Part shown: positions 11,276 to 21,301 of the stretch, piece by piece
Position numbering within the stretch: the first letter of the stretch is position 1
Layout of the letters: the number at the start of each line of letters is the position of its first letter
Source of the DNA: Trichobilharzia szidati
Lineage: Eukaryota; Platyhelminthes; Trematoda; Strigeidida; Schistosomatidae
Direction: 5' to 3'
Length of the DNA stretch: 64,000 nucleotides
Assembly (NCBI GenBank): GCA_944472155.2
Contig: OX235271.1
Location: 92,765,256 to 92,829,255, forward strand
Program-made: the position numbers and the translations under genes
Notes under the pieces: model-generated
The model's database searches: none
What the model was told of the DNA's origin: nothing
The model's input: only the letters and a program-made list of their open reading frames with translations

Positions 11276-11565
11276 CATTTAGATAACCGGTAGAAGTTAG
11301 AATTCATGCACTGGCCATTGGATCGAGTGCCAATTGCTTGATGGTCTACGAGCTCGCCTTGTAACCAGTAGGTCTTGGGTTTGAAACCCGTACTGTGGGT
11401 GCGTATGACCGAAGAGTCTCAAACTAGGACCAAGCGGCTGTCCAGTACTCCTTTCAGGCTTTCCAGTGGTTATTTAACTGATGTCAACTCACGAGGAAGT
11501 CCTCCAACCAATGAAACAAAATCCGTACAAAACCAATACTCAAAAATACTTTCTCTTAAAGTAAT
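11276..11565 (+). repeat. HHR-SINE-1 copy, sense half of an inverted pair
   Basis: It has box A near TTGCTTGATGGTC, box B GGGTTTGAAACCC, a ribozyme relic at about 11402-11450 (core CCGAAGA, stem II GUCU/GGAC, then CAA in place of GAA), and the 3' end GGAAGTCCTCCAACC. The loss of G12 makes activity unlikely. Confidence 0.7.
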
Positions 11566-12169
11566 TCAACCTGGACTTTTCATTCGGATTTATCTTTGGT
11601 TTAGATAGGCTGAAACGTTTATGCAGCCATAATATGAATATCTGAAATATGAATAAAAAGGCTGCAAGAAGTAGGTGATCAGGGAGTTGTATCAGGTTTC
11701 TGCAACATTTCTAAAAACACTAATACATTATTATTACTATTAAAACTTAATGAGATAAAATTAACTCTTCTCCGTTCTTTTTAAGTTTTATTTATAGTTA
11801 CATGGCACAGAGCCCTTTTACCGATAATTTGGTTCGGTGAAATGAAACTGGAATTGCATAAGTCTGTAGTGAACTTCCCTCTGTAATGGTCAGAGATATT
11901 AATCATATGTGTTACCTTGATCCAGTTCATTTGACTAAAACTGATTCTTTCGCTACCGGAGGATTAAATGGTACATGTTTCCAAACATACTGTTCCAGAT
12001 CAAGCAAGAACATGATGATTACGTGCAAGGCGACATACTTCTTAAAAACTGTGATAATGTTTTAGCCTGTTAAACGTATTCAAGAAAAGTGCCTGTAGTC
12101 GAAGAATACCGATTTGAATAGGAACACACACACACTGTTTGTTTTTCAGAGCTTCATGAAACACATTAG
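11566..12169. other. AT-rich DNA, nothing recognised
   Basis: No feature recognised immediately upstream of the PLE. Confidence 0.4.
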
Positions 12170-13800
12170 TAGCATCAGAATGCTTTGGTCAAAAGACCAA
12201 TACTTGACATGCAAAATTCGCCCTACCATGCTCTAGCTAGATAGTTAGTAAATATTCTCAAACCATTGCATGAGAAGATAGTGAAATATAGCGTTAAAGA
12301 TGTATTTGAATTCATAGACAAAATAAGAGATATTAATATCAAGGACAAAACCATGATATCTCTGGACATAACATCGTTATTCACAAATGTACCTCTAATA
12401 GAAACAGTTAATTATATATGTGAACAAGTGGACAAGCAGTCGATAAACATTGGAATCCATATTGAAATCATAATAGAATTGATATTAAGATGTACCATGA
12501 ATGTAAACTTCAAATTTGACGGCACGCTTTACAGGCAAGTGGACGGGGTGGCAATGGGCTCCCCACTGGGTCCCATTCTGGCTGATTTCTTTTTAAGTAA
12601 GCTAGAAAATGGACCTCTGAACAACCTTATCAGTAAGCTCTCATTTTATTGCCGATATATGGGTGATACCTTTATTCTTTGTGATAATGGTTCTGATAGG
12701 AGTACAATAATTACTGAATTCAATGAAGTACATTCAGCTATGAAATTCACATGCGAAGAGGCATCCCAAGACAGAATTGCCTTCCTGGATGTCCTGCTTA
12801 CAAGAAAACCAGAAGGTAGCAAAAAAAGAAATTTGCATAGAAAAAGCACTTGGACAGGACAATAAACACATTTTCACAGCTTCCTTCCTATTAATTACAA
12901 AAGAAATTTAGTGAAGACCGTCAGCCACAGAGTTAGAGCTATATGCTCAGAAGAAGTAATTAAAGATGAATTAAGCATTCTATATGATACTTTGATTGAA
13001 AATGGTTATCCTGACAAATTTATCAAGAAACGCATGACAAAGAAAGCGGAAAAGGACTACTCTCTGTCTGTAAACAAGAAGCCTTTATATATTCGAATAC
13101 AATTCATGGGCGACGTGCCAAGCGAGATAATTACGAAGAAATTAAGGAAATCAGTTCAAAGAACTTTTAATGCTGGCGAACTACGCGTATCATTCTCTAC
13201 AAGACCGATGGTGCTACCTCGACTGAAAGATGAAGTACCTAGACTAGCCACTTTAAATTGTATCTATCAATTCAATTGCGCTTGTAGAGCGAGTTATATT
13301 GGCCGTTGCTCTAGGAACTTGATTTTTCGTGCTCGAGAACATATCCCACTATGGCTAAGTAAAGGTGTAGTTAAAACTATTAACAGCTCGATATTAGACC
13401 ATCTGGTGCAAACCGGTCACAAAGCCAGCGTAGACGAATCCTTCTCCATAATACACCGGGTGCCTAACAAATCACCAAAATCGTCGAAGCACCGCATGCT
13501 CCAAACAGCAGAGGCTATTGCAATTTGCCTCAAACAACCAGTGCTCTGTGTTCAAAAGAAACAATTCCAGCCCCTACTACTGCCCTGGCCCTCAGTAGAA
13601 ACTATAAACTCATGAATTTGTACTATTATCTTTTATAATTCTTCTGACATTCAACTTATTTTTATGTTGATGCTGTTCAGCTGTAATCTATCAATATTAG
13701 TGGTTTGATGTTATTTAAACACTAATGTCGTTCATAAGACTAATTCATTCATTCATTATAATGTATATATAATTGTAGAACCTGATGAATTTATCGAAAA
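12170..13800 (+). pseudogene. Penelope-like element: RT plus GIY-YIG endonuclease, two in-frame stops
   Basis: PLEs encode a telomerase-like reverse transcriptase fused to a GIY-YIG nuclease. One frame runs from about 12180 to 13615. It reads SPYHALAR, stop, LVNILKPLHEK; then SLDITSLFTNVPL (palm motif A region); then DGVAMGSPLGPILADFFL; then FLDVLL; then a TAA at 12863-12865 inside WTGQ-stop-THFHSFLPINYKRN; then the linker and the nuclease (CIYQFNCACRASYIGRCSRN, RAREHIP near 13260-13350); and the tail AEAIAICLKQPVLCVQKK. Both stops (TAG near 12246, TAA at 12863) look like single-base changes of Trp and Tyr codons, with no frameshift. The motif usually read as YADD is YMGD here (about residue 132), so the catalytic aspartate pair is damaged. 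The N-terminal part is missing. The 3' region ends with a hammerhead-like motif at 13781. Confidence 0.9.
13781..13800 (+). ncRNA. hammerhead-like motif in PLE 3' terminus
   Basis: CUGAUGA at 13782-13788 is followed by a very short AU stem and CGAAAA. The same block in a second PLE tail (20554-20578) has GAUAA/UUAUC complementarity. PLE terminal repeats are known to contain hammerheads; this one is minimal and probably degenerate. Confidence 0.4.
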
Positions 13801-14427
13801 GGGTCCTCTTTGTTCCGTGTCTATTCTTTTGAAAAGTTGAAGTACTTTTATATCAGAGAACCGTGCAAACTGATATTTCTTGATGTATATTTCTAAAAAT
13901 ACATTCATTAGAAGTTGTTAGATGGTCATAGCAAGCACAGTTTAAATTAATCAGGATGATTATCCTCCTACATAAAGTTTTTACTTAGTTCTCGAACACT
14001 GATAAGTGGATGAATGATTTATTGAGTGTAGAAGTATTTTTGTGGGATAATCTAATCTGTGGAGGCTTTAAGTTTTATACTTGATAAGGGTGTCTACTGT
14101 TTTTGTTTAATTCATGGATATTCCATATAATCCTTTTAATTATTTTTACAAGCATATCAATACGGAGAAAAAAAATGAACCTAAAATATAAGTAAAATTT
14201 AGTTATTTATTGCTCAAAAATTTCCCTTAGACAACAGTAATGGGAGATTTTTTGTTCACCAATGTGTACTTTATCATTAATAACAGAGGTAAAAATATGG
14301 ACTGTTAGGGATGATCTTCTGTAGAACTCAGATAGTGATAGGGGACTCTGCATATTATAAACAGTATATATATATGAATGTATTGTTAGTGTATGCGTAT
14401 ATCGATCGATTGATTTTTGTTTAAAAT
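13801..14427. other. AT-rich DNA, nothing recognised
   Basis: No feature seen. Confidence 0.4.
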
Positions 14428-14428
14428 G

Positions 14429-14833
14429 AACGGACGAGGATGTCAAATCGGGAATCGGGAAGGCGAGAAACACATTCACCAACCTGAAACCAATCTGGAA
14501 AGCTTCGTCACTCAGCATTAACAACAAAATTCGAATTTTCAATACAAATGTCAAGTCAGTTCTTCTATACGGATCAGAAACTTGGCGGGTTACCAAGAAT
14601 ATTTCCAACAGGTTGTAGACCTTTATCAACAGCTGTCTTTGTTCTATACTGAAGATCAGATGGCCGGAAATAATCACCAACAAGGGTGATATGGAAGAGA
14701 TCGTGTGAAGAAGAGTTGAAACAGTATGGACTAACATGGATGCAAATGAAAAGTACAGTAGAAGACAGAAGCAAGTGGAAGCATGAAGTTGAAGCCCTAT
14801 GGTGCACTAGGAACCCAAGGGAACAATAACAAT
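14429..14833 (+). mobile_element. RTE (SR2-like) LINE 3' end with TSD
   Basis: A 5'-truncated RTE, sense. It starts within the C-terminal coding part (the DNA matches the antisense of 5.28 kb, GAGGATGTCAAATCG) and ends with GGAACCCAAGGGAACAATAA and an AAT tail. An 8-bp repeat TTAAAATG lies at 14421-14428 and 14834-14841. The 176- and 77-residue minus-strand frames here are shadows. Confidence 0.85.
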
Positions 14834-14841
14834 AATAATAA

Positions 14842-15299
14842 TGTTAAAATGCTTTTGTAGATACATTTAATTATGTCTTTGCCCTGTAAGCAGCTGACGA
14901 GAAGGCAACCAAATAAAAGATGGTACCATTTTATTCTGCTAAAACTGTAGTTGTTGCTTTGTTCAAATTCATCAAGGGGAATAAATGTATGAAATAAACA
15001 GTTATGTCTTTTTTTTGATACAGGAAAATTTATACTAGAGTGGTCATACTAATTATCTGCTTGAGTGGGGATTTTCTATATACTCAGATAAACGATTACG
15101 TTTACGTGGTGAATTCTTCTTAGTTTAGTTACATAGTTGTTGGGTAAACTCAGTCATTGATTAAATACAAGGGGATTACTTTTCGCCAATAAATTTTATT
15201 TTATAAGCACAGGAGAGCAGAATAACAAAAGGCTGCTAGTTTTGTAAAAACGTTTGAGATAAAGTTTGCTAGAGTGCAGGAATAGCTGAGGCATATTCT
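14842..15299. other. AT-rich DNA, nothing recognised
   Basis: No feature seen. Confidence 0.4.
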
Positions 15300-15530
15300 T
15301 TCATTTCTCAGCATTCCTAATGGAGCGTAGGGCTCCAGGCTTTGAAATTTTAATAGCTGTTATGTTATTTTTACGGGATGCAGTTGTTCGTCTTAAAGTA
15401 CAGCCTTCTCATTTTTACTAAGCTTACTGTTGGCTAGTAGACTAGACGAAGTTTTCGGAGCTCGTCAGCTTGGAGTCAAACAATGACCTGCTGCTTGGAT
15501 GGCAAGCGTTCTACCAGTAGACCACTTATG
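15300..15530 (-). mobile_element. SINE-R relic, strongly diverged
   Basis: Antisense. The tail block is still visible as CTAATGGAGCGTAGGGCTCC (sense GGAGCCCTACGCTCCATTAG), followed by the ACGGGATG body motif. The head survives near 15505 as GGCAAGCGTTCTACCAGTAGAC. The oldest-looking SINE-R copy in the window. Confidence 0.55.
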
Positions 15531-15690
15531 TCAATACGTCATTTTATTCTATTCGATGCAACACACAGCAATGCAGTATTACCGTCTAGACTTTATATGG
15601 TTGTTATTGGTCTCTGCCTGTAATTTGTTTACCGAAGTATAATTATTTTGTTTCCCTTAAATTGTTATTGAAGTGCTTAGTTTGCAAGTA

Positions 15691-15885
15691 TTTTTTTTTT
15701 TTTTTTTTTTATTTACAGCTTGATTCCACACCGTATTTTCAGTACAAGTATGGAATTTTCAGCATGGATATCGGTAGCCCAAATTCAGGCCGACCATAGA
15801 TATCGGGTGTGCGCCGGCAGGGGATCGAACCCCGGACCATGTGCATGGTCGGCGAGAGTCCTAACCACTGTGCCACCGACGCACA
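15691..15885 (-). mobile_element. SINE-C: SINE-R head on a different 3' tail
   Basis: Antisense. The head is the SINE-R tRNA-like module: box A GTGGCACAGTGGTTAGG, box B GGGGTTCGATCCC. The body and tail differ: GATATC blocks, GCTGAAAATTCCATAC, then GTGTGGAATCAAGC and a poly(A), seen here as about 20 Ts at 15691-15710. The same body and tail without the head occur at 45155-45265. The tail resembles the 3' ends of the CR1-like LINE (32.5 and 57.8 kb) and of the antisense PLE at 30.16 kb. Confidence 0.8.
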
Positions 15886-16269
15886 GTAACAGTAATGCAA
15901 TATAAACGGCGCATTCTATGAACATTTAGTGAAGCAAAACAGTTGCTCAAATTAATCTCACCTAACACTAAGTTTTATGAATAATGAATTTATGGACTAC
16001 TTGTTTCCAGTAGTTTTATTTTATTACGCTCACTTAATATCCACTTAACCGTGATATTCTGAATTGCGGATAATATTTATAAGACTGTATTATTGAAAAA
16101 AAGCTTATAAACAAAGCAGCCTAGACCTCGAATAACTCCTTGAGATTTAAGTAAAAGTTAGAAGATAACTAATGAGAAATATAACTGCTTTACAGAATAG
16201 ATTTATCAAATTACAATATCTGAAATGAGAAATTAACTCTGTTATTACTGAATAGCTCCGAACACTGAG
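15886..16269. other. AT-rich DNA, nothing recognised
   Basis: No feature seen. Confidence 0.4.
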
Positions 16270-16528
16270 GCTGGTTATTTGAAAGCTATGTAGACTGTAT
16301 ACCATTCCGCCACTGGGAACCGATTTAATGACTCATGAATTCTTACTTCTACCAATTCGTGATGTAGCGCGACCACCAACCAATGTCGTCGGTGGAACAT
16401 CCATCCACACACGTGACATCTGGATGGACCTCACTGGTCATGACTTCCCACTAGAACTCGAGGAAACTCTGTCCTGTAAGAAGTCATCAGTGAGCATCAG
16501 ATTAATTTTCTATGGTTTAATTTGTGAG
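16270..16528 (-). repeat. HHR-SINE-1b leader part, interrupted by RTE
   Basis: Antisense leader and box A region of the 1b subfamily (CGTGATGTAGCGCGACCACC, CATCTGGATGGACCTCACTGG, CAGTGAGCATCAGATT). It is cut at 16528 by an RTE insertion. The repeat resumes at 16989 with the 3' end of the neighbouring unit, so the insertion sits at a head-to-tail junction. Confidence 0.7.
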
Positions 16529-16988
16529 TCAAGTCACTTCTTCTATACGGATCAGAAACTTGGCGTGTCACAAAGAATATTTCCAACAGCCTGTTGCAGA
16601 CCTTCATCAACAAGTGTCTTCGCTGGCTCTATACTGAAGATCAGATGGCCGGAAAGAATCACCAACTAGAAACTATGGGAACAAACAAAACAAGAACCAA
16701 TCGCCCAACAAATATGCAGGAGAAAGTGGAGATGGATTGGACACTCACTGAGGAGGCCGTTGGGTGACATCGCGCGTCAGGCCATCACTCTAGTGGAACC
16801 CGAAAGGGAAGCGGCGAGTGGGACTTTCGAGGGTGACATGGAGGAGATCGTGTGAAGAGGAGTTGAAACAGTATGGAATAACATGGATGCAGGTGAAAAG
16901 TACAGCAGAAGACATAAACAAGTGGAGACGTGCAGTTGAAGCCCTATGTTCCACTAGGAACCCAAGGGAACAATAATATAATAATTAG
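16529..16988 (+). mobile_element. RTE (SR2-like) LINE 3' end with TSD, inside HHR-SINE-1b
   Basis: 5'-truncated, sense. It covers the C-terminal coding end (CTTGGCGTGTCACAAAGAAT onwards) to the tail GGAACCCAAGGGAACAATAA. A TSD TTTGTGAG lies at 16521-16528 and 16989-16996, both copies within SINE sequence. Few differences from the 4.7-kb copy, so insertion is relatively recent compared with the SINE. Confidence 0.9.
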
Positions 16989-17140
16989 TTTGTGAGGGTT
17001 AGTTTTTTTAAGAGTTGATCACTGATTGATATCATTTAGGGAACCATTGAAAACAGGGAGTACTGGGCAGCTGTTTCATCCTAGTTCGAACTCAGGACCT
17101 TCCGATTACAAGACAAGCTTGTATACCATTCAGCCACCGA
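16989..17140 (-). repeat. HHR-SINE-1b 3' part
   Basis: Antisense 3' end of a second unit (GAGTTGATCACTGATTGATA). The ribozyme is truncated: stem I/III and GAUGAAAC remain near 17058-17085, but stem II and the core are deleted. It runs into an inverted sense copy at about 17140. Confidence 0.6.
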
Positions 17141-17305
17141 TGACATTGGTTGGGGTCGCGCTAAATCACGAATTGGTAGAAGTTAGAATTCATGAGCCAT
17201 TAAATAAGGTTCCAGTGGCTAAATTGTATACGAGCTTGCCTTGAAACCTGGGTTCCAACCCCAGTGAGTGCGTATTGCCGATGATTCCCAAAACTAGTAT
17301 GTAGA
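17141..17305 (+). repeat. HHR-SINE-1b sense fragment
   Basis: Sense box A (CCAGTGGCTAAATTG), box-B-like GGGTTCCAACCCC, then GUAUUGCCGAUGAUUCCC (core CCGAUGA) near 17271-17288. It ends after CAAAACTAGTATG, so the 3' half of the ribozyme is lost. Confidence 0.65.
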
Positions 17306-18497
17306 ATGTAATAAATTCCCAGCTTTATCATACTCATATCGATTAGCTCGAATAAGTGAAATTATGTGAGTATGACTGCTGTTCATCCCTGGTTGCTGTT
17401 TTGATGATTTCACAACCTCTTAAACTTGTGTTATATAGTTTCACTCAGTGACAGTCAATGGGTGTGTGTGATTATCTTTTTCGTTGCATAGATGCCTATT
17501 TTGTTGATACAAAGACAGAATTACTAGTGCATTAAACTTAATAATATGCAATATTTGAGTGGTATTATTAGAAGACCGAACTTATTTGATAAACGTGATA
17601 TTATTGCGCAATACATTTCGAACAATGTAACCACAGATTGAACCGTCAAATTAGTCTATATGAAAAATAATAGATCACTTAATCTAAGCTAAGTGATAAG
17701 AGATCTGAGAATGATAAGAATAATTAACACTGCATTCGGTAATATAACTAGCTAAGGACTACAAAGGTAGGTAGAGAGTAATAACAAATTGCTTTTGTAT
17801 CCATAGGGATAGGGATTAAATGTACGAGCAGGTGTCACCCCTTCGTACTTCAACAAGCTTCCCTGACTTTTTTATAAGTAATCTTCAAAGCTTCTTTTAT
17901 ATCATTCTCGTGATTCATATCAATCAAGCGTTTAGCTATGGACAAAGCTGGAAGTCTGACACCTGCATTTATCGAGGTTCCACAGTTCATTTATTTTTCC
18001 TAACTATTCAGCTATATGTTCTCCCACACTCACGTGCAAAGAGCAGTTACTCCTTCCGATGTATGTGTGACCATAGAGACACATATTAAAATCAACATAT
18101 AGTGTGGGATGTGAAATAATCACTCGTGCAATGTTAAGGCTTGTAGCGGGGCATATTTCAGGCCTCCACATTAGTTGTAAGTCGGACTGCGTAGTCGTAA
18201 AATCTTACTATTTATTTAGTCCTTTTAGCTTAATAACTTAGGTGGGTCTGACTATTTGTAACGATTGCGTCCACGGATCTTAAAAACAGACAGTTATTTA
18301 CTGAACCTAGAATATGATAAATTGAGTCAAAACTTGACAAAAAGTAATCAACTTCCTTGGGGCTGAGATATACATTCCACTGAACAAAAAACATAATTTC
18401 TTGTTAAATAGTGTTTCCAGATAAGCATGATAATTTGCAGAAATATTCTTGAAAGTGAAAGTATTAATGCAAAACATTCTATTGTTATACATTTAAA
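17306..18497. other. AT-rich DNA, nothing recognised
   Basis: An 89-residue frame at 17820-18089 has no recognisable motif; left uncalled. Confidence 0.4.
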
Positions 18498-18690
18498 TTT
18501 TTGATTGCACACTAGTCAGCAACTAGTGAAATGCGTCTAGACTAATCTTCGCTGCAGACTGAATTCTATCAGTCAACGGCGAGCCACATAGCATGGTGGC
18601 CACATTGCAAGCTTGACTGATAGAGTTCAGTCTGCAGCGAAGATAGGACTAGACGCATTACACTAGTTACTGACTAGTGTGCAATCAAAA
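18498..18690. repeat. inverted repeat of HHR-SINE-2 tails
   Basis: Left arm 18498-18576 (antisense tail) and right arm 18613-18690 (sense tail) are near-complementary over about 78 bp, with a 36-bp spacer. Both contain TTTTGATTGCACACTAGTCA and the GCTGCAGACTGAA block. The left arm carries small changes. The structure could fold into a long hairpin as DNA or RNA. Confidence 0.85.
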
Positions 18691-18905
18691 ATATCCAGTA
18701 CAGTCCTACAGGAGGTCAATCGCGAGCCTGAATAGCTCAGTGGTAACGTCTCTGACTGCAGCACTGGGTGACGCGGGTTCAAATCTCAGAAGGGACATGA
18801 GTTCCTTCAAGGTTGCAGATACTCCTTGCTGATGAGTGCCAACTAGCACGAAACCTAGGTTGAAGTCTTCCTGTCGATTGCCTCCAACCATCTAATACAT
18901 TGAAA
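18691..18905 (+). repeat. HHR-SINE-2 head and ribozyme, head-to-tail with a preceding tail
   Basis: A sense tail (18613-18690) is followed after about 30 bp by a sense head: GAATAGCTCAGTGGTAACG (box-A-like; close to a real tRNA D arm), GCGGGTTCAAATCTC (box B), then the ribozyme and GATTGCCTCCAACCATCTAA. This is tail-then-head order, as expected at a tandem junction. Confidence 0.8.
18820..18872 (+). ncRNA. hammerhead ribozyme with canonical core (HHR-SINE-2)
   Basis: CUGAUGA at 18829-18835, stem II GUGC/GCAC (18836-18839, 18846-18849) around loop CAACUA, GAA at 18850-18852, palindromic stem III ACCUAGGU (18853-18860), cleavage position U17 (GUU, allowed by the NUH rule). All invariant core residues are present. 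Stem II and its CAACUA loop resemble the known schistosome hammerhead. The weak point is stem I: only CUU/AAG beside a G-G mismatch at pair 1.1 is clear, so loop contacts or dimer formation would be needed. Confidence 0.8.
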
Positions 18906-20439
18906 TGCTTATAAAATATTCAAAGAAACGGTCTGTATTACTAATCAGATTACTACCATTGCATTAATTAAATTTTGGTATACAGTAGCCCCTATAATAC
19001 AGCCTAAGATTCTTTCTTCTGCAATTTTAAAATATTCTTTCTTAGTTCATGATTCCTTGATACTTCTTAACTAAGCAGTGCACTTTGAGATAGTCTGATA
19101 TTGAATTCAGATTGAAAATATTTAATGAAAACAATCAAATACATCAAATTATTACGTCATTCATCTGAATCCTTCTTTCCGAAAAGAAACAGTGCGTATT
19201 GTGGATGAATTAATCAACTGTATAATAAAATAGTCTCGTTTATACGCGGGACAAATGAATACGTGCACGTATCGGTTATCTGGAACAGACTGATCCGGAA
19301 GTCCGTCATGACGAAGAGAAATATGATTTACATTTTCATGTTTAGTTAAGCAAACCATGAATACGTAGACATTTTATTGTAGAATTTCACTTAAATAGTC
19401 CAAAACGGTAGGGTATAGTCATTTATTATTTTGATTAAAGATATTGTCGGCTTGTGGTAAATAATGAGTATTATTTCATTTCAAAGAATTTACCTAATCG
19501 GATAATGTCTAGTGAAACACTAACAGAGGAAAGGTTCCCTGTTTCTTCCAAGATGTAAAGTACATTCAGTGTGCAAACATATCTCCATGAAAAAAGGTTT
19601 TGGTGCCTTCTCTTAAGTGAAGAGCTTACCTCCATCTCTACTTTCGTGTAACTTTTACACACTGTGAGTAATACACATCCGTATTTAAGCACATCGAATA
19701 TACAGCTGGGCTGTAGAGCTTCAGCTACCTATATATTCCCTATCTTGGATCTTCACTGACTTCTTATCATTTAAAGTAACGAGGAAATCACCATGATATA
19801 TAAATATATATCTACATATATAATATTGAATTATCTCCTTGTACGTTTGCTTATTCATCAGGTAAAGTATGTAAAACTTATTGTTATTAGTCAGAAACTT
19901 CATATTCATACACATTTTGATTATAACTGCTGAAAGATAAGTCTAACACTAAGCCTGAATGCATGCATGAAGTGTTAAAACCTTTTTGTAAAACACATAT
20001 TGGCTGTAATTTAACCGGGAATCCAGCTACAAAAGATCTAGGTCCAGCCGCTACTTCTATCCTAACCTGCTGTGGAATCTATAAAATCATAAGTACTGTT
20101 TTACGACCATCCGTCCAGTAAATATACATAAATTCCTTTCGTCCCTTATTTATTATTACACTTGTACAGAAAGACCTTTTATTTTGTTTTTTTATAATAG
20201 ATTGTTCACTTACACTCACACAGACGCAAAGCCCTGCCCACTTTTCTCTTCATGTTTATGATTAGTCTGAATTAAAGTCAACTTGAATATTAGTGATGAC
20301 TATTCATTGCCATATATGTTATTCATAATCATTTACTTTTGAAATTCAGTTACATTTATGCACATGTTCTGAACTGCAATCTTTTATTAATCTATTCTGT
20401 ACTCTGTTTAAAAAGAATGTTACTGAGTAAAGCTGACAT
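18906..20439. other. AT-rich DNA, nothing recognised
   Basis: Several 60-75 residue frames without motifs. No repeat family placed. Confidence 0.4.
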
Positions 20440-20590
20440 TATTGTTATTATACCTCTAATGGAATCATGGTCTTAGTGATTCAATGTTATTTAAAAACAT
20501 TAAGGCTCTCAGTATCAATTATTCCCTAACTATTATGGACATGTAACTGTAGAACCTGATAATGAAGTTATCGAAAAGAACAGTCATTCG
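20440..20590 (+). mobile_element. PLE 3' terminal fragment
   Basis: Matches the 3' non-coding region of the 12-kb PLE: GATGTTATTTAAA-like block, then TGTAGAACCTGAT and ATCGAAAAG. No coding part is attached. CUGAUAAUGAAGUUAUCGAAA at 20554-20575 gives a GAUAA/UUAUC hairpin followed by GAAA. Confidence 0.55.
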
Positions 20591-21063
20591 AAATTTATAA
20601 TGGGCATCTTTAATCCGTAATGCCGTATGATTTTGTTTTGTGTTGATTGAATTTGCAGTATGATTTGTCCTTCTTTATAATAGGCCTTAATAACAGTTTA
20701 TCATTTCATGTGCACTGATTAACCAACCATCAGCTGTATCGTCTTGGTTCTCATATATACTTTAGTGAAGATGTGAAAATATTTATTTTGTGTTGATTTT
20801 ACAATTGAACTATAGCAAATTAGAGCATGTGAAATGAAATAAATTTCAGCTGATCCTAAAGTGTGTTTTGTTTTTGCCTTAAAAAAATTTGCAAAGGGAA
20901 TGAACTGTGTGTGACATATATACGTCAGTGAGAAGTCTGTTAAAATAGAAATCAGTTTACCAGTTCTTATTATACATCTGTTAACTCTCAGGATTTAGTA
21001 GTTCTTTCACGAATAGATAAAATTTTCATATATATATATATATATATACATTACAAATATGTA
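20591..21063. other. AT-rich DNA with a TA microsatellite
   Basis: A TA run of about ten units lies near 21029-21049. Nothing else seen. Confidence 0.45.
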
Positions 21064-21295
21064 ATAAGTTTTGATTGACACCACATGCCAGGCCCTCAAG
21101 TGGAAACCGAATGGAGAATGAGCAGTTGCGGGTCATAGAGTGACATGGAAGAGATCGTCCGAGAAGGAAATGAAAGTCAGTATGTAGTCGTTGAGCCAGC
21201 TGAAGAGGACGGAAGAGAACAGGTCAAAATGTGAACGTGCTTTTGGAGGCCTATCTTACATTTGGAATACAAGAGAATAATAATACTAATATAAA
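21064..21295 (+). mobile_element. old RTE LINE 3' end
   Basis: Diverged but recognisable: CCAGGCCCTCAAGTGGAAAC, GAGTGACATGGAAGAGATCG, and a tail GGAATACAAGAGAATAATAA. It lies directly against the left end of the Merlin element. Confidence 0.65.
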
Positions 21296-21301
21296 TTTAT
21301 A

